Source: Flavobacteriales bacterium
Lineage (GTDB): Bacteria > Bacteroidota > Bacteroidia > Flavobacteriales > Flavobacteriaceae
Length of the DNA stretch: 7,931 nt
Reading direction: 5' to 3'
Assembly: GCA_027032855.1 (NCBI GenBank)
Contig: JALVLX010000213.1
Coordinates: 1-7,931 of the forward strand
Made by a program: the position numbers and the translations under genes. Positions 6,620 to 7,931 of the stretch are shown here, in pieces (within the stretch, counting starts at the first letter, position 1; every line of letters begins with the position of its first letter). The notes beneath the pieces were generated by a model, which did no database searches, was not told the origin of the DNA, and worked only from the letters and a program-made list of their open reading frames with translations.

Positions 6620-7931
6620 ATGAAAAAATTAATAGCTTTATCCGCTATCATTGCTACTTTGTTAACAGGGTGTGGAAATAATTACCAGCGAGGTGAGATT
6701 GTCGGTGTCAAAGGTCATACATGGCACCCCTATCAACCGTACGGCATGAGTTTAATACCGGGTGGTGCGTTTGTTATGGGTAAACAAAATGAAGATAAAG
6801 AGTATGCCTTGAATGCACCAACCAGAACGGTAACGGTTCGTGCATTTTATATGGACGAAACTGAAATAACAAATGCCGAATATCGCGAATTTGTGAACTA
6901 TGTTCGCGATTCGGTTATCCGTTATCGTTTGGCTGTTTTAGCTGAAGAAATGGAAGCTACCCCTAAAAAAGGAATTGGTAAATATATGTTTAAAACTATT
7001 GATACGGTTAAGAATGCTTATTATAAATATATGATGAATACTTACGGCAGTTTGAGTAATCCGGATGATGAAAATGCAGGTAAAGTATTAAACTGGAAAG
7101 TGCCTTTGATCTATAATACCAATAAATTTCCGGATGAGTATTATGCTGAGGTGATGGATTCAATGTATTTGCCGATTGAAGAAACCGGTGATGCAGAACG
7201 TATGTTTGATGTAAATAAATTTATATACAAATTACGTCGTTATGAAACAGGCGAAGCAGCACGAAAAGGTGAAAGACGTTCAAAACATATTAAAGATACT
7301 ATCATTAGAGTATATCCAGATACAGCTGTATGGGTAAAAGATTTTATGTATGCTTATAACGAGCCCATGCATGAAGATTATTTCTGGCATGATGCATACA
7401 GTGACTATCCGGTAGTAGGTGTTAACTGGTACCAAGCAACTGCTTTTGCTGATTACAGAACTAAAAAAATGACTTGGTTCTTGAGAAGTAAAAACAGAGC
7501 GCCTTTACATGCTTTCCGTTTGCCTACTGAAGCTGAATGGGAATATGCCGCCCGCGGTGGTATGGAAGGTAATGATTACCCTTGGGGTGGTCCTTATACC
7601 ATGAATGAAAAAGGTTGTTTCTTAGCAAACTTCAAACCTTTGCGAGGCGATTACGGTTCAGACCAAGCCGTCTTTACAGCGCGTGCCAAATCATATAACC
7701 CGAATGGATACAACCTGTACAACATGGCAGGTAACGTTGCGGAATGGACAAATTCTTCTTTCTATCCTGATTCATATTATTTCGGAGCGTCTTTCAATCC
7801 CACGACAGATGCTTATGATAATAAAAGAAAAATTATCAGAGGTGGGTCTTGGAAAGATGTTAAATACTTTATTCAAGTACACTCAAGAGCTTATGAGTAT
7901 GCAGATACAGCTCGTAGTTATATAGGTTTTA
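6620..7931 (+). CDS. gldK: GldK/PorK, type IX secretion ring lipoprotein (3' end cut by window)
   Basis: Outer-membrane lipoprotein; 437 residues are present and the frame is open at the window end. A short signal peptide with lipobox LTGC makes C18 the lipidation site. FGE-fold motifs follow in order: SLIPGGAFVMG (44-54), AFYMDETEITNAEYREF (75-91), YPVVGVNWYQA (263-273), FRLPTEAEWEYAARGG (299-314), YPWGG (320-324), GYNLYNMAGNVAEW (363-376), IIRGGSW (405-411) and SYIGF (433-437), which lies near the C-terminus in the family. A long insertion (about 95-255) distinguishes it from GldJ; it contains the acidic and basic helical-looking segments around YRLAVLAEEME and RRYETGEAARKGERR. FGE catalytic cysteines are absent from the part seen. 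In Porphyromonas gingivalis PorK and PorN form the large periplasmic ring; the flavobacterial counterparts are GldK and GldN, powered by GldL and GldM. Those genes are expected next. I estimate a few dozen residues or fewer are missing. Confidence 0.95.
   Translation, partial: MKKLIALSAIIATLLTGCGNNYQRGEIVGVKGHTWHPYQPYGMSLIPGGAFVMGKQNEDKEYALNAPTRTVTVRAFYMDETEITNAEYREFVNYVRDSVIRYRLAVLAEEMEATPKKGIGKYMFKTIDTVKNAYYKYMMNTYGSLSNPDDENAGKVLNWKVPLIYNTNKFPDEYYAEVMDSMYLPIEETGDAERMFDVNKFIYKLRRYETGEAARKGERRSKHIKDTIIRVYPDTAVWVKDFMYAYNEPMHEDYFWHDAYSDYPVVGVNWYQATAFADYRTKKMTWFLRSKNRAPLHAFRLPTEAEWEYAARGGMEGNDYPWGGPYTMNEKGCFLANFKPLRGDYGSDQAVFTARAKSYNPNGYNLYNMAGNVAEWTNSSFYPDSYYFGASFNPTTDAYDNKRKIIRGGSWKDVKYFIQVHSRAYEYADTARSYIGF

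Noticed and set aside
7683..7925. 80-codon + strand open frame inside gldK
   Set aside because: It is out of frame with gldK, whose frame carries the conserved AGNVAEW and RGGSW motifs across the same bases.

Overview
The window is AT-rich DNA from a member of the Bacteroidota. Three independent signs support this. Two genes encode GldJ and GldK, lipoproteins of the gliding motility and type IX secretion system (T9SS) known only from this phylum. The promoters match the Bacteroidota consensus (TAnnTTTG, with TTG about 19-21 nt upstream). The coding starts lack Shine-Dalgarno sequences and sit in A/T-rich leaders. I cannot place the organism below phylum level with confidence.

Layout, all on the + strand: (1) positions 1-166 hold a possible 3' end of an upstream gene, then short intergenic repeats that run into the next start codon; (2) 167-877 is a rhomboid intramembrane serine protease; (3) 878-1075 carries a good promoter and a foldable leader; (4) 1076-2725 is gldJ, closed by a strong intrinsic terminator; (5) 2803-6404 is a two-gene unit with its own -7 element: topA (DNA topoisomerase I), then, one base after its stop, an arginase/formimidoylglutamase-fold protein that has lost half of its metal ligands; (6) 6405-6619 is an AT-rich spacer with inverted repeats and a promoter; (7) 6620 to the window end is gldK, cut off close to its 3' end.

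GldJ and GldK are paralogous outer-membrane lipoproteins built on the formylglycine-generating-enzyme (FGE/sulfatase-modifying factor) fold. In the studied flavobacterial system GldK forms the periplasmic ring with GldN, driven by the GldL/GldM motor, and GldJ is needed for GldK stability and for motility. gldL, gldM and gldN would be expected just past the right edge. TopA is housekeeping. The arginase-like protein is the least explained gene here: its conserved place beside gldK and its degenerate active site make it the best candidate for an uncharacterised function. No CRISPR array, insertion sequence, tRNA or rRNA was seen.
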